41,807 nt of DNA, taken from positions 1 through 41,807 of the forward strand of contig JABGPJ010000066.1 in assembly GCA_018645005.1 (NCBI GenBank). The letters run 5' to 3'. Of this stretch, positions 16,879-25,432 are shown in pieces. Each line of letters begins with the position of its first letter. Position 1 is the first letter of the stretch. The translations under genes and the position numbers were made by a program. A model generated the notes under the pieces. The model did no database searches. It was not told the origin of the DNA and saw only the letters and a program-made list of their open reading frames with translations. Source of the stretch: Deltaproteobacteria bacterium (GTDB lineage: Bacteria > SAR324 > XYD2-FULL-50-16).

Positions 16879-18597
16879 ATGGAATCCATAAAATATCCGT
16901 TGGGATATGGGAGATCATTGTCCCGTATTGTCAAAATTGGAGATCTCAAACTGGGTGGTGGATTTCCGATTCGTATTCAATCAATGCTTTCAAGTCCAAC
17001 GTCTGACGTGACGGGTTGCTTTAATGAAATCCGAGCCTTGGATAAGGCCGGGTGTGAGATGATTCGTCTGACAGTCCCCTCCAGGAGAGACCTGGCAGCT
17101 GTACCTGATATCCGTCGCTTGATGAGAGAAGAAGGTATAGTCAGACCTTTGATTGCCGATGTTCATTTCTCCCCCCAATTAGCGGTTGATGCCTGTGAGT
17201 TTTTTGAAAAAGTCAGAATTAATCCGGGGAACTATTCAGACCGACCCAAAAGTGCTGCTGGCAAGCAAGAAAGGTCAAACTTTGAAGAGGGTTACGAAAA
17301 GTTAAGGGATGCGATTGTGCCACTGGTCAGGAACCTGAAAAAGTATCACCGGGCTCTTAGAATTGGTGTGAATCATGGGTCCCTCTCTTCCCGAATGATT
17401 GAACAATATGGAGATTCTCCTTCAGGAATGGTAGCTTCCGCGTTGGAAATGATCGAACTGTTTGAAAGTCAGGGATTCGATCAACTGGTCGTGTCATTGA
17501 AATCATCCAACCCCATCATTGTGCAGAAAGCGTATCGTCTACTGGTTGAACAGCATACCGATGATATACCGGTAGCACTTCATCTCGGTGTGACTGAAGC
17601 CGGGAACGATATGATGGGACGGATAAAAAGCCTCGTGGGTATTGGGGTGCTACTTGCGGATGGGCTCGGGGATACTATCCGTGTCTCGTTGACTGAACCT
17701 GGACCAAATGAGATTGAATTTGCCAAAACCTTGATTCAGTCTATTTTCGATTCTTCCCTCGTAGCGAGCGTCGACAAAGGTGACTGGGAGAGGCCTCTTA
17801 ATCACAGAGGGGTTATAAATCGGCAGTCAAAAGCAGACGGGCTGATTTTGGGTGGTCAGTCTGGATTAAAGATTGGTCAAGCTGAAAGTTCCAGATTACC
17901 GGATTGTGAATTCAAATTTGAGTCTGACTTTGTTTATAGAATATCAAATGAGGATATTTATATAAATGGTCAACCGCAACCATTGTATATCATCACAGAT
18001 GACAGTATCGGGGACCTGATCCCGGAAGACAGCAGCCAATGTGTGGCAGTCCTGGACCAATCAAGAGTACCGCTGCACCGCTTGCGAACGATCTACCATA
18101 AAATAAAAACTGGGCGGGCGGGACTTCCGATCGGTCTGATGGTGCCAGTGACGCCAGAAAAAGAGAACCTCTTTCAGGAAATACAACTGGCAGGTGTTCT
18201 GAGCGAAGGCCTGGTGGATTTTCTGTTAGTACCGGAAAAAATCAGCAGCACAGCCCTGACCCGCCTACTCTGCCTGCTACAAGCAACCCGGGCGCGCATG
18301 ATCACGACCGACTACATTATTTGCCCCTCCTGCGGTCGAACGCTCTTTGATATTGAAAAGACAGCTGCAGAAATCAAGAGACATACCGACCATTTAAAAG
18401 GGCTCAAGATTGGTGTGATGGGCTGCATTGTGAACGGTCCTGGAGAAATGGCAGATGCTGATTTTGGATACGTTGGCAGCGGTAAGGGCAAGGTGGACCT
18501 TTACTTTGGTCAAACTAGAGTGCGCCGAGGTATTGAAGAGAGTGAAGCGGTAGAAAAACTGATCGAACTGATCAAAGAAAAAGGGCAGTGGCATTAG
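16879..18597 (+). CDS. ispG: 4-hydroxy-3-methylbut-2-en-1-yl diphosphate synthase IspG (GcpE), long form
   Basis: 572 aa. IspG converts the cyclodiphosphate MEcPP to HMBPP in the non-mevalonate isoprenoid pathway. The N-terminal TIM barrel (about 1-290) has IRIQSMLSSPTSDV, RLTVPSRRD, LIADVHFSP and KVRINPGNY. The C-terminal domain binds a [4Fe-4S] cluster through Cys482 and Cys485 (CPSCGRT) and Cys516 (MGCIVNGPGE). The standard bacterial enzyme is about 360-400 aa; here about 190 residues (roughly 290-475) are inserted between the two domains, as in the plant, chlamydial and Bacteroidetes long form. The insert starts near the IRVSLTEPGPNE segment. The gene converges on the SLH lipoprotein gene 63 nt away. 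Confidence 0.96.
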   Translation: MESIKYPLGYGRSLSRIVKIGDLKLGGGFPIRIQSMLSSPTSDVTGCFNEIRALDKAGCEMIRLTVPSRRDLAAVPDIRRLMREEGIVRPLIADVHFSPQLAVDACEFFEKVRINPGNYSDRPKSAAGKQERSNFEEGYEKLRDAIVPLVRNLKKYHRALRIGVNHGSLSSRMIEQYGDSPSGMVASALEMIELFESQGFDQLVVSLKSSNPIIVQKAYRLLVEQHTDDIPVALHLGVTEAGNDMMGRIKSLVGIGVLLADGLGDTIRVSLTEPGPNEIEFAKTLIQSIFDSSLVASVDKGDWERPLNHRGVINRQSKADGLILGGQSGLKIGQAESSRLPDCEFKFESDFVYRISNEDIYINGQPQPLYIITDDSIGDLIPEDSSQCVAVLDQSRVPLHRLRTIYHKIKTGRAGLPIGLMVPVTPEKENLFQEIQLAGVLSEGLVDFLLVPEKISSTALTRLLCLLQATRARMITTDYIICPSCGRTLFDIEKTAAEIKRHTDHLKGLKIGVMGCIVNGPGEMADADFGYVGSGKGKVDLYFGQTRVRRGIEESEAVEKLIELIKEKGQWH

Positions 18598-18613
18598 CCG
18601 GTATTTTATGTGC

Positions 18614-18630
18614 CAGCGGGAGGGCCGCTG
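18614..18630. terminator. Short GC-rich hairpin between convergent genes
   Basis: CAGCGG/CCGCTG with a 5-nt loop lies in the 63-nt gap where ispG and the SLH lipoprotein gene converge. There is no T-run, so it is at best a weak or factor-assisted terminator. Confidence 0.3.
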
Positions 18631-18660
18631 TAATGTGCCCTTACCCGTCAGCAAAATGAA

Positions 18661-19893
18661 CTACCGAACATATGCGTTGAGAATTTCTTTGAGATTGCGG
18701 ATAGCCAGTAATGCATCTGCACCACTAACTGGTGCCAGTGGGGAGAAGTTACCTGTGACAGCATTGTTGACCTGCATCAGCCCTCGATTGATAACGGTGC
18801 GAACAGCGTTATAGTACCAGACATCTGGACTCACATCCGGAAAAGGTGAGGGTTCACCAATAAATCTTGTTGCCAGTGATGGATCTCGTGTTATCTTGAT
18901 CAGGAGGTCCTGGAGCAATTGAGAGAATTCCGCACGTTTAAATTCCTGGTCCGGATAGAATTTATGCGCTGGATCTGCACTCAATCCCTTGATCCCCAAA
19001 GACATAACTTCTTTGATGGCGGATTCCAACGGATGTCCACTAATATCTACCGCCTCCGGGTATTTTTGTAGCGGATCCATCTTCAGCTTGCGCTGTGACT
19101 TAGGCACCTGGTAGCCACTTCCCTTTTTCTTTTGTTGATCACGATAAAGCCTGTCTAGCTTTAGTTCAACAATGAAAAGGCCTGCTACATCTGCCCTTGT
19201 AATTTTTTCCACATTGGCGATTCGCTTTCCAAAACCGCTGCTCGGCAGTGCACGTTGAATGCGTTGAATTCGTTTCAGCTCTTTGTTCGCTCTGGCCTCA
19301 AACTTTCCTCCTTGTGCCAGAACTTTCTGGTAGAATAGAGCCGCCTGATTGTAGTTATGTCCAGCAGCTTCTGCTTTGGCCATATAGAAGACAGGAGCGG
19401 GATTATTCGGGGTCAATTCCTGTGCTTCCTCGAAATGGTCTTTGACCTTTTCATACCACTCCTCTCGGGGTAGCTGCAGGGAAAGGTAAACTTGTATGGC
19501 GAAACTATGGGCTCTGGCCCGGCTGGCAGATGAAGTGGCGTTGTCCAATGCCTGTTCGATTTGAGAAACAGCCTCTTGCAGAACCTGCTTTTTTGTTTGT
19601 TCTGAGACCCCCGGTCTTGAAGCTTCATAGGCTGTTGCAGCTGCGAGTCCACTGAGCGCCGGCGAATAGTTGCCGTCAAGACTCAAGGCCTTTTTATATG
19701 CTGATCGGGCAGGTTCATATTGGGATTTCATCAACGCTTCATCCCCTCTCTGTACGTGGAAGGATGGGGTATCCATATGTCCTGTTTGGCTTCGTTTTTT
19801 AGCGGGGGCACCTCCACACGCAACAATCATCAGTGTCAGCATGATGACTATGCTGAAAACGATTCCCCTGCTTTCTATCCGCTTTTTCTTCAT
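18661..19893 (-). CDS. TPR lipoprotein with C-terminal S-layer homology (SLH) domain
   Basis: 410 aa from the ATG at 19893, chosen because AAGGAG lies 6 nt upstream; an in-frame ATG eight codons earlier lacks such a site. The N-terminus is a lipoprotein signal with lipobox IVAC (lipid-anchored Cys26). TPR-like helices follow (about 35-190: YEPARSAYKKALSLDGNYSP, HNYNQAALFYQKVLA). The last about 125 residues contain SLH-like units: FYPDQEFKRAEFSQLLQ and FPDVSPDVWYYNAV with GLMQ. It is therefore an outer-membrane-attached cell-envelope protein that may bind peptidoglycan or surface polymer. It lies 77 nt downstream of the exported LPP20-like gene, probably in one operon. Confidence 0.8.
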   Translation of the reverse strand: MKKKRIESRGIVFSIVIMLTLMIVACGGAPAKKRSQTGHMDTPSFHVQRGDEALMKSQYEPARSAYKKALSLDGNYSPALSGLAAATAYEASRPGVSEQTKKQVLQEAVSQIEQALDNATSSASRARAHSFAIQVYLSLQLPREEWYEKVKDHFEEAQELTPNNPAPVFYMAKAEAAGHNYNQAALFYQKVLAQGGKFEARANKELKRIQRIQRALPSSGFGKRIANVEKITRADVAGLFIVELKLDRLYRDQQKKKGSGYQVPKSQRKLKMDPLQKYPEAVDISGHPLESAIKEVMSLGIKGLSADPAHKFYPDQEFKRAEFSQLLQDLLIKITRDPSLATRFIGEPSPFPDVSPDVWYYNAVRTVINRGLMQVNNAVTGNFSPLAPVSGADALLAIRNLKEILNAYVR

Positions 19894-19970
19894 TGCCAGC
19901 TCCTTATTTGATTTCACCAGTGCATGGGATCCCGATACACTCGGCAGTTTTTTATACTCGGATCTGCTAA

Positions 19971-20879
19971 TCAGATGATAATGAGAACTCTTGCTTCTCG
20001 CAGGAAACTCTGGGTCGCATCCAGCTCATTCAGCAACGCTGCATCTTCGTTTGTAATGGATAAATCGGTTGATTTTTTGCTGCCAGTTGCCTTAATAATG
20101 AGTGGGTTTCCCTTGACACGTTGATGCTGCTGTGATTTTTTAAAATCCTTTACATATCCAACAATACCGTGCTGAAGGACAAAATCCCTTTCCACATCCG
20201 CTGAACCATAAATTTCTTTTCCGTCTGCATCATATATTTTGGGAGACATTGCCGGTGCGACTCCGGTTCCACGGGCGTCGATGATTAATCCGGTATAAAC
20301 GGTATCCGCCTTGCCGCCATATTTTGTACCCTCTTTTTTATCCGATTTTTCCGCAGGTTTTACAAGAGCAGGTTTTTGCCCCATATTCCCATCCCCGCGT
20401 TCGAATTGTTTATTGTCCACTAATATCGATACGATATCGCGGAGATACATTTTCATTGTGACCCAGATGGATCCATCTGACATGGTTTTTGGTTTGCCGG
20501 CCTCAACAACGTGCCGAATCCGACCATTGATTTGTGTATTGATAGTGTCATTTTCCAGCATTCCGGCTTTAACTGTTCTTGTGGAGGAGATGTTAATGCC
20601 TTCGACCATTTGCAGCAAATTTCGCATGGCAACGACCTTTGCGGCTTCATAAGACGAGTAGGTCCGTTGTGCCTGCGTTTTGAAATTTGGGTTGGGTACC
20701 CCCATTCCTGTTGCATAGACAACTCCGTTGCTCCAGTCAATACAGCCGTTACTTTGCATTGTTGTGCATTCACTTTGTACTTCTTTTGGCATACACGTTG
20801 TACCGGAACAGAATTCCTGAGCCCAAATCGTGCCCTGAAAGAAAGCCAGGATTGAAGTTACCAGGATTAGACGTTTCAT
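19971..20879 (-). CDS. Exported LPP20-like protein of unknown function
   Basis: 302 aa. A Sec signal peptide (MKRLILVTSILAFFQGTIWA, then QEF) leads to a Cys-containing region with four Cys within about 25 residues, then a segment resembling the LPP20/FlgT-N type (TYSSYEAAKVVAMRNLLQMV, EGINISSTRTVKAG, IWVTMKMYL). A Lys-rich linker precedes a C-terminal region with GLIIDARGTGVAPAMSPKIY. Domains of this type occur in secreted envelope proteins and flagellar accessory proteins, but no specific role can be assigned. The start has AAAGGGG about 8 nt upstream. It is the first gene before the SLH lipoprotein. Confidence 0.75.
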   Translation of the reverse strand: MKRLILVTSILAFFQGTIWAQEFCSGTTCMPKEVQSECTTMQSNGCIDWSNGVVYATGMGVPNPNFKTQAQRTYSSYEAAKVVAMRNLLQMVEGINISSTRTVKAGMLENDTINTQINGRIRHVVEAGKPKTMSDGSIWVTMKMYLRDIVSILVDNKQFERGDGNMGQKPALVKPAEKSDKKEGTKYGGKADTVYTGLIIDARGTGVAPAMSPKIYDADGKEIYGSADVERDFVLQHGIVGYVKDFKKSQQHQRVKGNPLIIKATGSKKSTDLSITNEDAALLNELDATQSFLREARVLIII

Positions 20880-21099
20880 TAATAAGCCCCTTTAAAGTGT
20901 TAAAAACTGAACATCCGCACTAATAATCGGAAAAAACTCAATCAATTCAAAAATTTAGCCGTTCCCCCGGAATCAATACGAAATGGTATGGTCCACTTCT
21001 GTCTATCTTATCAATAAAATTATTCAAATTTAGTGCAAATATTGAAAAAATTCGACTAAATGATAAAAAAAAATGAGTTCTCCATATAATATTATTGAG

Positions 21100-21924
21100 T
21101 TACCCTAAATAAATCCACAATGAAATGCAACCGAGAATGGTCCGATAGATTCCAAATGGTATTAACCGGACCTTTGTCAGAATGTTTAAAAACCATTTGA
21201 TGGATGCCCAGGCCACGAAGAAAGCGACAAAAAAGCCAATTCCGAAATACCCTAAATCACCGATTTCAAGCAACTCCAATGACTTGAATACATCAAAAAT
21301 AACTGCGGCGAACATAACCGGGACGGCAATGATAAACGAAAAATCAGCAATCGGTTTGTGTTTAATACCCAACAACAAACCGGTTATCATGGTTGAACCG
21401 GAACGGGACATCCCCGGCCAGATCGCAAGACATTGACCTAATCCGATTAGAAATGACTGTCGGTAACTGATGTCCTCCAGGCGAGTGATTGTTTGCTTGA
21501 TAGGAAGATATTCGACCACGATCATCAAGATGCCACCGATGATCAAACCAAAAGAGACTGTTATAGGGCTGAACAGGTGAGTTTTAATTATGCTGTAAAG
21601 CAAAAATCCGGCGATCATGATGGGCGTGATGGACAACAGAATATGAAGTCCGGTCGGGTAGGATTTTCCCATGAATAATGATTTAAAAAAATGCCGGGGT
21701 GTCATTTTTGTTGGAATCAGGCCTGAAAACGTATTCCTGTATATAATGACAACGGCGAGAATGGCACCCGCCTGGATAAAAATCTCGAATGTTGCTGCTT
21801 TTTCACCCGTAAACTTGATGAAATTTCCGATCAGGATCATGTGACCCGTTGAAGACACAGGAATAAATTCAGTCAATCCTTCAACAACGGCAATCAGAAT
21901 TGCTTTTAAATATATGATGATCAT
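21100..21924 (-). CDS. uppP: Undecaprenyl-diphosphatase UppP (BacA)
   Basis: 274-aa polytopic membrane enzyme that recycles undecaprenyl diphosphate for peptidoglycan and other envelope polymers. The two family motifs are present: EGLTEFIPVSSTGH near the N-terminus and the PGMSRSGST motif after GQCLAIWP. About eight hydrophobic segments follow the usual order, and the length matches the family. It is transcribed alone, divergent from orn across 376 nt. Its overproduction confers bacitracin tolerance in other bacteria. Confidence 0.96.
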   Translation of the reverse strand: MIIIYLKAILIAVVEGLTEFIPVSSTGHMILIGNFIKFTGEKAATFEIFIQAGAILAVVIIYRNTFSGLIPTKMTPRHFFKSLFMGKSYPTGLHILLSITPIMIAGFLLYSIIKTHLFSPITVSFGLIIGGILMIVVEYLPIKQTITRLEDISYRQSFLIGLGQCLAIWPGMSRSGSTMITGLLLGIKHKPIADFSFIIAVPVMFAAVIFDVFKSLELLEIGDLGYFGIGFFVAFFVAWASIKWFLNILTKVRLIPFGIYRTILGCISLWIYLG

Positions 21925-22300
21925 TCTTCTTCTGTTATTTGATTAATATTGCATTTTCCCCTCTCTTGATGAGCCATTCGGGGAGATTTGACTGTTTAAC
22001 TCTTCTTCTAAAAAGAACAATGAAGAAAAGAGAAACTGTAAGAACACTTTCTGTCCAATTATTTAGGCGGCTCGATTAAAGATGACTCTTTTTGGTCGAA
22101 ATGACAATCTATGAGTTCTGTATTAAGTGTGGTGTAATTGGAATCGACGATGTGATCCAGGTAAACAATAATGAAAAGGTTCGTTGTTTTTTTCAATTGA
22201 TTATCGGTTGATGATTTAGTTGAAAATGCGGTATAAATAAAACTTAATTAAGTAAATGCAGTACTTACCCAAAACAGAAAAAGCAGTTAAGGAATAGTCT
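21925..22300. other. Divergent intergenic region between uppP and orn
   Basis: 376 nt, AT-rich, with no gene. It holds a candidate orn promoter (listed separately) and a perfect 10-bp palindrome CTTAATTAAG at 22242-22251 just after that promoter's -10 box. The uppP promoter must also lie here but I cannot point to it. Confidence 0.5.
22208..22237 (+). promoter_or_regulatory. Candidate sigma-70 promoter of orn
   Basis: -35 TTGATG (22208-22213), 18-nt spacer, -10 TATAAA (22232-22237). Transcription would start near 22244, about 57 nt before the orn ATG. Confidence 0.4.
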
Positions 22301-22852
22301 ATGTTTGAAGGTTCATTTCTGGTGTGGATGGATCTGGAAATGACAGGTCTGGATTCAGAAGCTGACAGGATTCTGGAGATATCAACAGTCATTACGGATA
22401 CTGATTTAAAGCTGGTGGCGGTCGGACCACAACTTGCGGTTTTTCAGGATGAAAAACTACTGGAGAATATGAATGCCTGGAATCAGGAGCACCACGGAAA
22501 TTCAGGTTTAATTCAGCGTGTCTTGAATTCTAAAATATCGGATCAAGAGGCTGAAAAGCGGACACTTCAGTTTATTAGTGAATATGTAAAAGAGGGCGAG
22601 GCCCCACTGTGCGGAAATAGTATTCATCAAGATAGACGGTTTTTGTGGCAATACATGCCTGAATTGAACAAATATCTGAGCTACAGGAACATTGACGTCA
22701 GCACGATTAAAGAGCTTTCCTACCGTTGGTTCCCCGACCTGCCGAAGTTTAAAAAGGAAAACAAACACACTGCCCTGGAAGATGTTTACGAATCTATTGC
22801 AGAGCTGGCCTACTATCGCAAACGGGTATTTAGAGACCAAATCGAGATTTGA
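22301..22852 (+). CDS. orn: Oligoribonuclease Orn
   Basis: 183 aa. Orn degrades 2-5 nt RNA fragments, and pGpG from cyclic-di-GMP turnover, to mononucleotides. It is a DEDDh exonuclease: Asp11 and Glu13 in WMDLEMTGLD, the NSIHQDRRFL motif, and HTALEDVYESI with the catalytic His and Asp. Length and sequence are typical of the proteobacterial enzyme. The gene is monocistronic. A MITE-like element begins 15 nt after its stop. Confidence 0.97.
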   Translation: MFEGSFLVWMDLEMTGLDSEADRILEISTVITDTDLKLVAVGPQLAVFQDEKLLENMNAWNQEHHGNSGLIQRVLNSKISDQEAEKRTLQFISEYVKEGEAPLCGNSIHQDRRFLWQYMPELNKYLSYRNIDVSTIKELSYRWFPDLPKFKKENKHTALEDVYESIAELAYYRKRVFRDQIEI

Positions 22853-22867
22853 GGCCCCAGCAGGTAT

Positions 22868-23011
22868 CTAAGGATCGGCTCATAAATTAGTCAAGTGTTT
22901 TCAATTAATGAAAAGGAAACACGTTGCTGTCACATTCTATTTGCAGAATGTCCAGTGTTTTTAGGACTTTTGCAAATAGATAAAGTGAAGTTATTTTTGA
23001 ACGATCCCTAA
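22868..23011 (+). repeat. MITE-like element, copy 2
   Basis: 136 bp (22872-23007) flanked by CTAA at 22868-22871 and 23008-23011. Ends are GGATCGGCTCATAAATTAGT and, on the other strand, GGATCGTTCAAAAATAACTT. It matches copy 1 in reverse complement along its whole length, including the central ACATTCT/AGAATGT hairpin. It fills the gap between orn and the convergent methyltransferase gene and ends 7 nt beyond the latter's stop. It may act as a shared 3' hairpin. Confidence 0.88.
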
Positions 23012-23018
23012 GTGTCGC

Positions 23019-23657
23019 TCAGCATTGAAGCAACACGATTGATTGGCTGTGGTGTTCAAGGGACAGGTCATACTGACGGGAGAGCCAGTTGAAGGTTTGG
23101 CCGGCGTAAAAACTGATGTGGGTCTCATCATTCTTATAATACCAGTGGCCAAAATCCATCCCCGCAAAGGTTAGCTGAGTCATCACAGCAAGCCATCCCC
23201 CTTTTTTAACCAGATTGATCAATCTCTTCCACTCGATTGCAGGGTCCCGAAAATGTTCCACCACTTCTGTACAAGTAACAAAGTCATACTGTTTTGCTAA
23301 TAGAGCAGCGTCTGGATGATAAAAGGGGTCATGGTAGTCTGTTTTATAGCCCCTGTTATTGAGCATCTGAGCCAAAACAGGGGCAGGTCCGCATCCGTAG
23401 TCGAGTCCGTTGTCCTCGGACCCTATTTTGGATAATAACGGTGGTACAATTTGGGACAGGAATTGTCGGTACCCCTCATCATCGGCGCTGTTTTGATGCG
23501 TATCATATCGTGCTTTTTCTCGTTGTACCGATACGTGATAGCAGGCCGGCACAAATATGAAGCCGCAGTGGAGGCAAAGGAAATATGAACGGGTGCGATC
23601 CTGGAAGTACGGATCAATCTGGTGATGGGAACAAAGCACACAGCTTTGGGGCGTCAT
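23019..23657 (-). CDS. Class I SAM-dependent methyltransferase with N-terminal zinc ribbon
   Basis: 212 aa. The N-terminus has CVLC followed about 20 residues later by CLHCGF, a four-Cys zinc ribbon. The methyltransferase domain has motif I LDYGCGPAPVL, an acidic residue at the end of the next strand (DYHDPFY), and CTEVVEHFRDP, the Methyltransf_23 pattern. Such proteins modify small molecules, sugars or tRNA; the substrate is not evident. It stands alone, convergent with orn and divergent from the cyclophilin gene. Confidence 0.85.
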   Translation of the reverse strand: MTPQSCVLCSHHQIDPYFQDRTRSYFLCLHCGFIFVPACYHVSVQREKARYDTHQNSADDEGYRQFLSQIVPPLLSKIGSEDNGLDYGCGPAPVLAQMLNNRGYKTDYHDPFYHPDAALLAKQYDFVTCTEVVEHFRDPAIEWKRLINLVKKGGWLAVMTQLTFAGMDFGHWYYKNDETHISFYAGQTFNWLSRQYDLSLEHHSQSIVLLQC

Positions 23658-23929
23658 GTGAGATTTCTGAGTTGGAGGTTCTTATTTGCCTCAGAATTGA
23701 TCTGAGCCTGACTCACAATATATCTGCGATACAGGATTTATGTAAATGTGTTTCGCCCGTTGAAAGTAAACAAATTGTCTATTGCAGCAATATTAGGGGA
23801 TTTTACAAAAGCGGCAAATGTGCTAATCTTAATCTTTGAATAAAAAAATCAGTTTAGGAATGGTTCTTATGTGGTTGGTTAACCGCCGCGATTTTTTAAA
23901 ACAGTTAATTAAATGTGATGGGAGTGAAA

Positions 23930-24442
23930 ATGGGACAAGTTGTTGACATCAAGGCAACCCTAAAAACAGACAAGGGAGATATCAAATTGAATTTATTCGC
24001 GGAAAAAGCGCCTGTGACAGTGGCCAGTTTCGTGAATCTGGTTTTGAAAAAGTATTATGATGGTTTGAATTTTCACCGGGTGATAGATGATTTCATGATT
24101 CAAGGTGGGTGTCCAAATGGAGACGGTAGAGGCGGTCCCGGTTATCAATTTGAAGATGAATGTACTTCAGAATTGAAACATGAAAAGCCGGGCGTTTTGT
24201 CAATGGCTAATTCAGGGCCGGGCACAAACGGCAGCCAGTTTTTCATAACCCATGTACCGACTCCCTGGCTGGATATGAAACATACGATTTTTGGTGAAGT
24301 TCTGGATGACGCGGATATGGCAGTCGTGAACAGTATTGGTCAGGGAGACAAGATCATAGCAATCGAGCTGACTGATGATACGGATGCCCTTTTGACCCAA
24401 CAACAGGAACGTGTCGAAAAATGGAATCAGGTGCTTGGCTAA
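23930..24442 (+). CDS. ppiB: Cyclophilin-type peptidyl-prolyl cis-trans isomerase
   Basis: 170 aa from the ATG at 23930, chosen because GGGAG lies 5 nt upstream; an in-frame GTG at 23915 is less likely. The motifs FHRVIDDFMIQGG, with the catalytic Arg, and GPGTNGSQFFIT, plus HTIFGEV, identify a PpiB-type cyclophilin that speeds proline isomerisation in the cytoplasm. There is no signal peptide. A C-terminal extension of about 15 residues (LTQQQERVEKWNQ) follows the fold. Its stop codon TAA is part of the CTAA repeat flanking MITE copy 3. Confidence 0.95.
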   Translation: MGQVVDIKATLKTDKGDIKLNLFAEKAPVTVASFVNLVLKKYYDGLNFHRVIDDFMIQGGCPNGDGRGGPGYQFEDECTSELKHEKPGVLSMANSGPGTNGSQFFITHVPTPWLDMKHTIFGEVLDDADMAVVNSIGQGDKIIAIELTDDTDALLTQQQERVEKWNQVLG

Positions 24443-24544
24443 GGGTCGGCTCATAAATTACCTCACTTTCTGTTCGCAAAATGCCCAGTTTTTTGGGGGT
24501 TTTTGCAAATAGATTATGTGAAGTTATTTATGAACGATCCCTAA
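24439..24544 (+). repeat. MITE-like element, copy 3 (short hairpin form)
   Basis: 98 bp (24443-24540) flanked by CTAA at 24439-24442 and 24541-24544. It lacks the central part of copies 1 and 2. Its arms, GGGTCGGCTCATAAATTACC on the left and GGATCGTTCATAAATAACTT read from the right, continue to match imperfectly for over 40 nt, so the whole element can fold into one long hairpin. The left CTAA contains the ppiB stop codon. Confidence 0.85.
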
Positions 24545-24652
24545 GTACTCAGATTCTTGAACACGTATTCTGGTAGAGTTGGGGTTACTCACTGTGGTCG
24601 GCAGGTAGCCTGGAAAAGTCCTGCGCTGGATGTGTCTGAATGATATTTTGTG

Positions 24653-24677
24653 CTCCCGGTTGTGAATCAACCGGGAG
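24653..24677 (-). terminator. Hairpin downstream of the BI-1 family gene
   Basis: A perfect 9-bp stem, CTCCCGGTT/AACCGGGAG, with a 7-nt loop lies 9 nt beyond the stop of the minus-strand BI-1 gene. The T-run is missing on both sides, so efficiency as an intrinsic terminator is uncertain. Confidence 0.5.
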
Positions 24678-24686
24678 TTTGAAAGC

Positions 24687-25364
24687 TTAATCCCGACTCC
24701 CTCCCAGAAGGTGCAGGAGCATTAAGAAAAGATTCAGAATGTCCAGATAGAGTGAGAGTGTCGCCGAGATATATTCGTCTGTTGGGTATCGTTTCAGGAT
24801 ATTGAAAGTATCATAGATAATGAAACCGCTGAAAAGAAAAACACCAGCTGCAGAATAAAGAAATGAGATTCCTGAACTCTTGAATATAAACGTATTCAGC
24901 AGACCACCAATGATCAATACGACCAGGCCGGTGGTCAACATTCCGCCCATAAACGAGAAATCTCTTTTAGAAACGATCGTATAAAAAGAAAGACCCGCAA
25001 AAATCAGCCCTGTCAGAACTGCTGCCTGAGTGACGGTACTTCCGCTGTATATAAGCAGAACCGGAGCCGTTGTTACACCGGTTAGTATTGTAAAAGAAAA
25101 AAGCGCAACCAATCCCATGGTCTCTTTTTTCCTGGCCCACATAGCAAAAAATATCGCTGCGATTTCAAGAACGATGAATAGAATATAGTTATTATACACA
25201 GTCCTCAGAAACGGTTCGTTACTTATGGTCATCCACGAAGCCCCAGCTGCCATCAATACACTGATAGAGAGCAGCCCGTAGACTTTTCTCAGAAATGCCA
25301 TTCTCTCCTCAAGCGGGGCTGCTGCTGCAGGAATTGCTGTTCTCATATTTTGTACTGACTGCAT
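24687..25364 (-). CDS. Bax inhibitor-1 (YccA/YbhL) family membrane protein
   Basis: 225 aa from the ATG at 25364, which has AAAGGAG 5 nt upstream; a GTG two codons earlier overlaps that site and is rejected. Seven hydrophobic segments follow a short polar start with LEERMAFLRKVYGLL. The late segment FIIYDTFNILKRYP, with the YDT acid motif, and the closing SLYLDILNLFLMLLHLLGG are hallmarks of BI-1/UPF0005 proteins. Homologs bind FtsH (YccA) or act as pH-sensitive calcium leak channels (BsYetJ). It is monocistronic, with its own promoter and a 3' hairpin. Confidence 0.95.
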   Translation of the reverse strand: MQSVQNMRTAIPAAAAPLEERMAFLRKVYGLLSISVLMAAGASWMTISNEPFLRTVYNNYILFIVLEIAAIFFAMWARKKETMGLVALFSFTILTGVTTAPVLLIYSGSTVTQAAVLTGLIFAGLSFYTIVSKRDFSFMGGMLTTGLVVLIIGGLLNTFIFKSSGISFLYSAAGVFLFSGFIIYDTFNILKRYPTDEYISATLSLYLDILNLFLMLLHLLGGSRD

Positions 25365-25432
25365 ATACACTCCTTTATATAGTGTTTAGATTACCTGATA
25401 GTCGAATCCTTGTACGTTGCTTGTTTAGTCCC

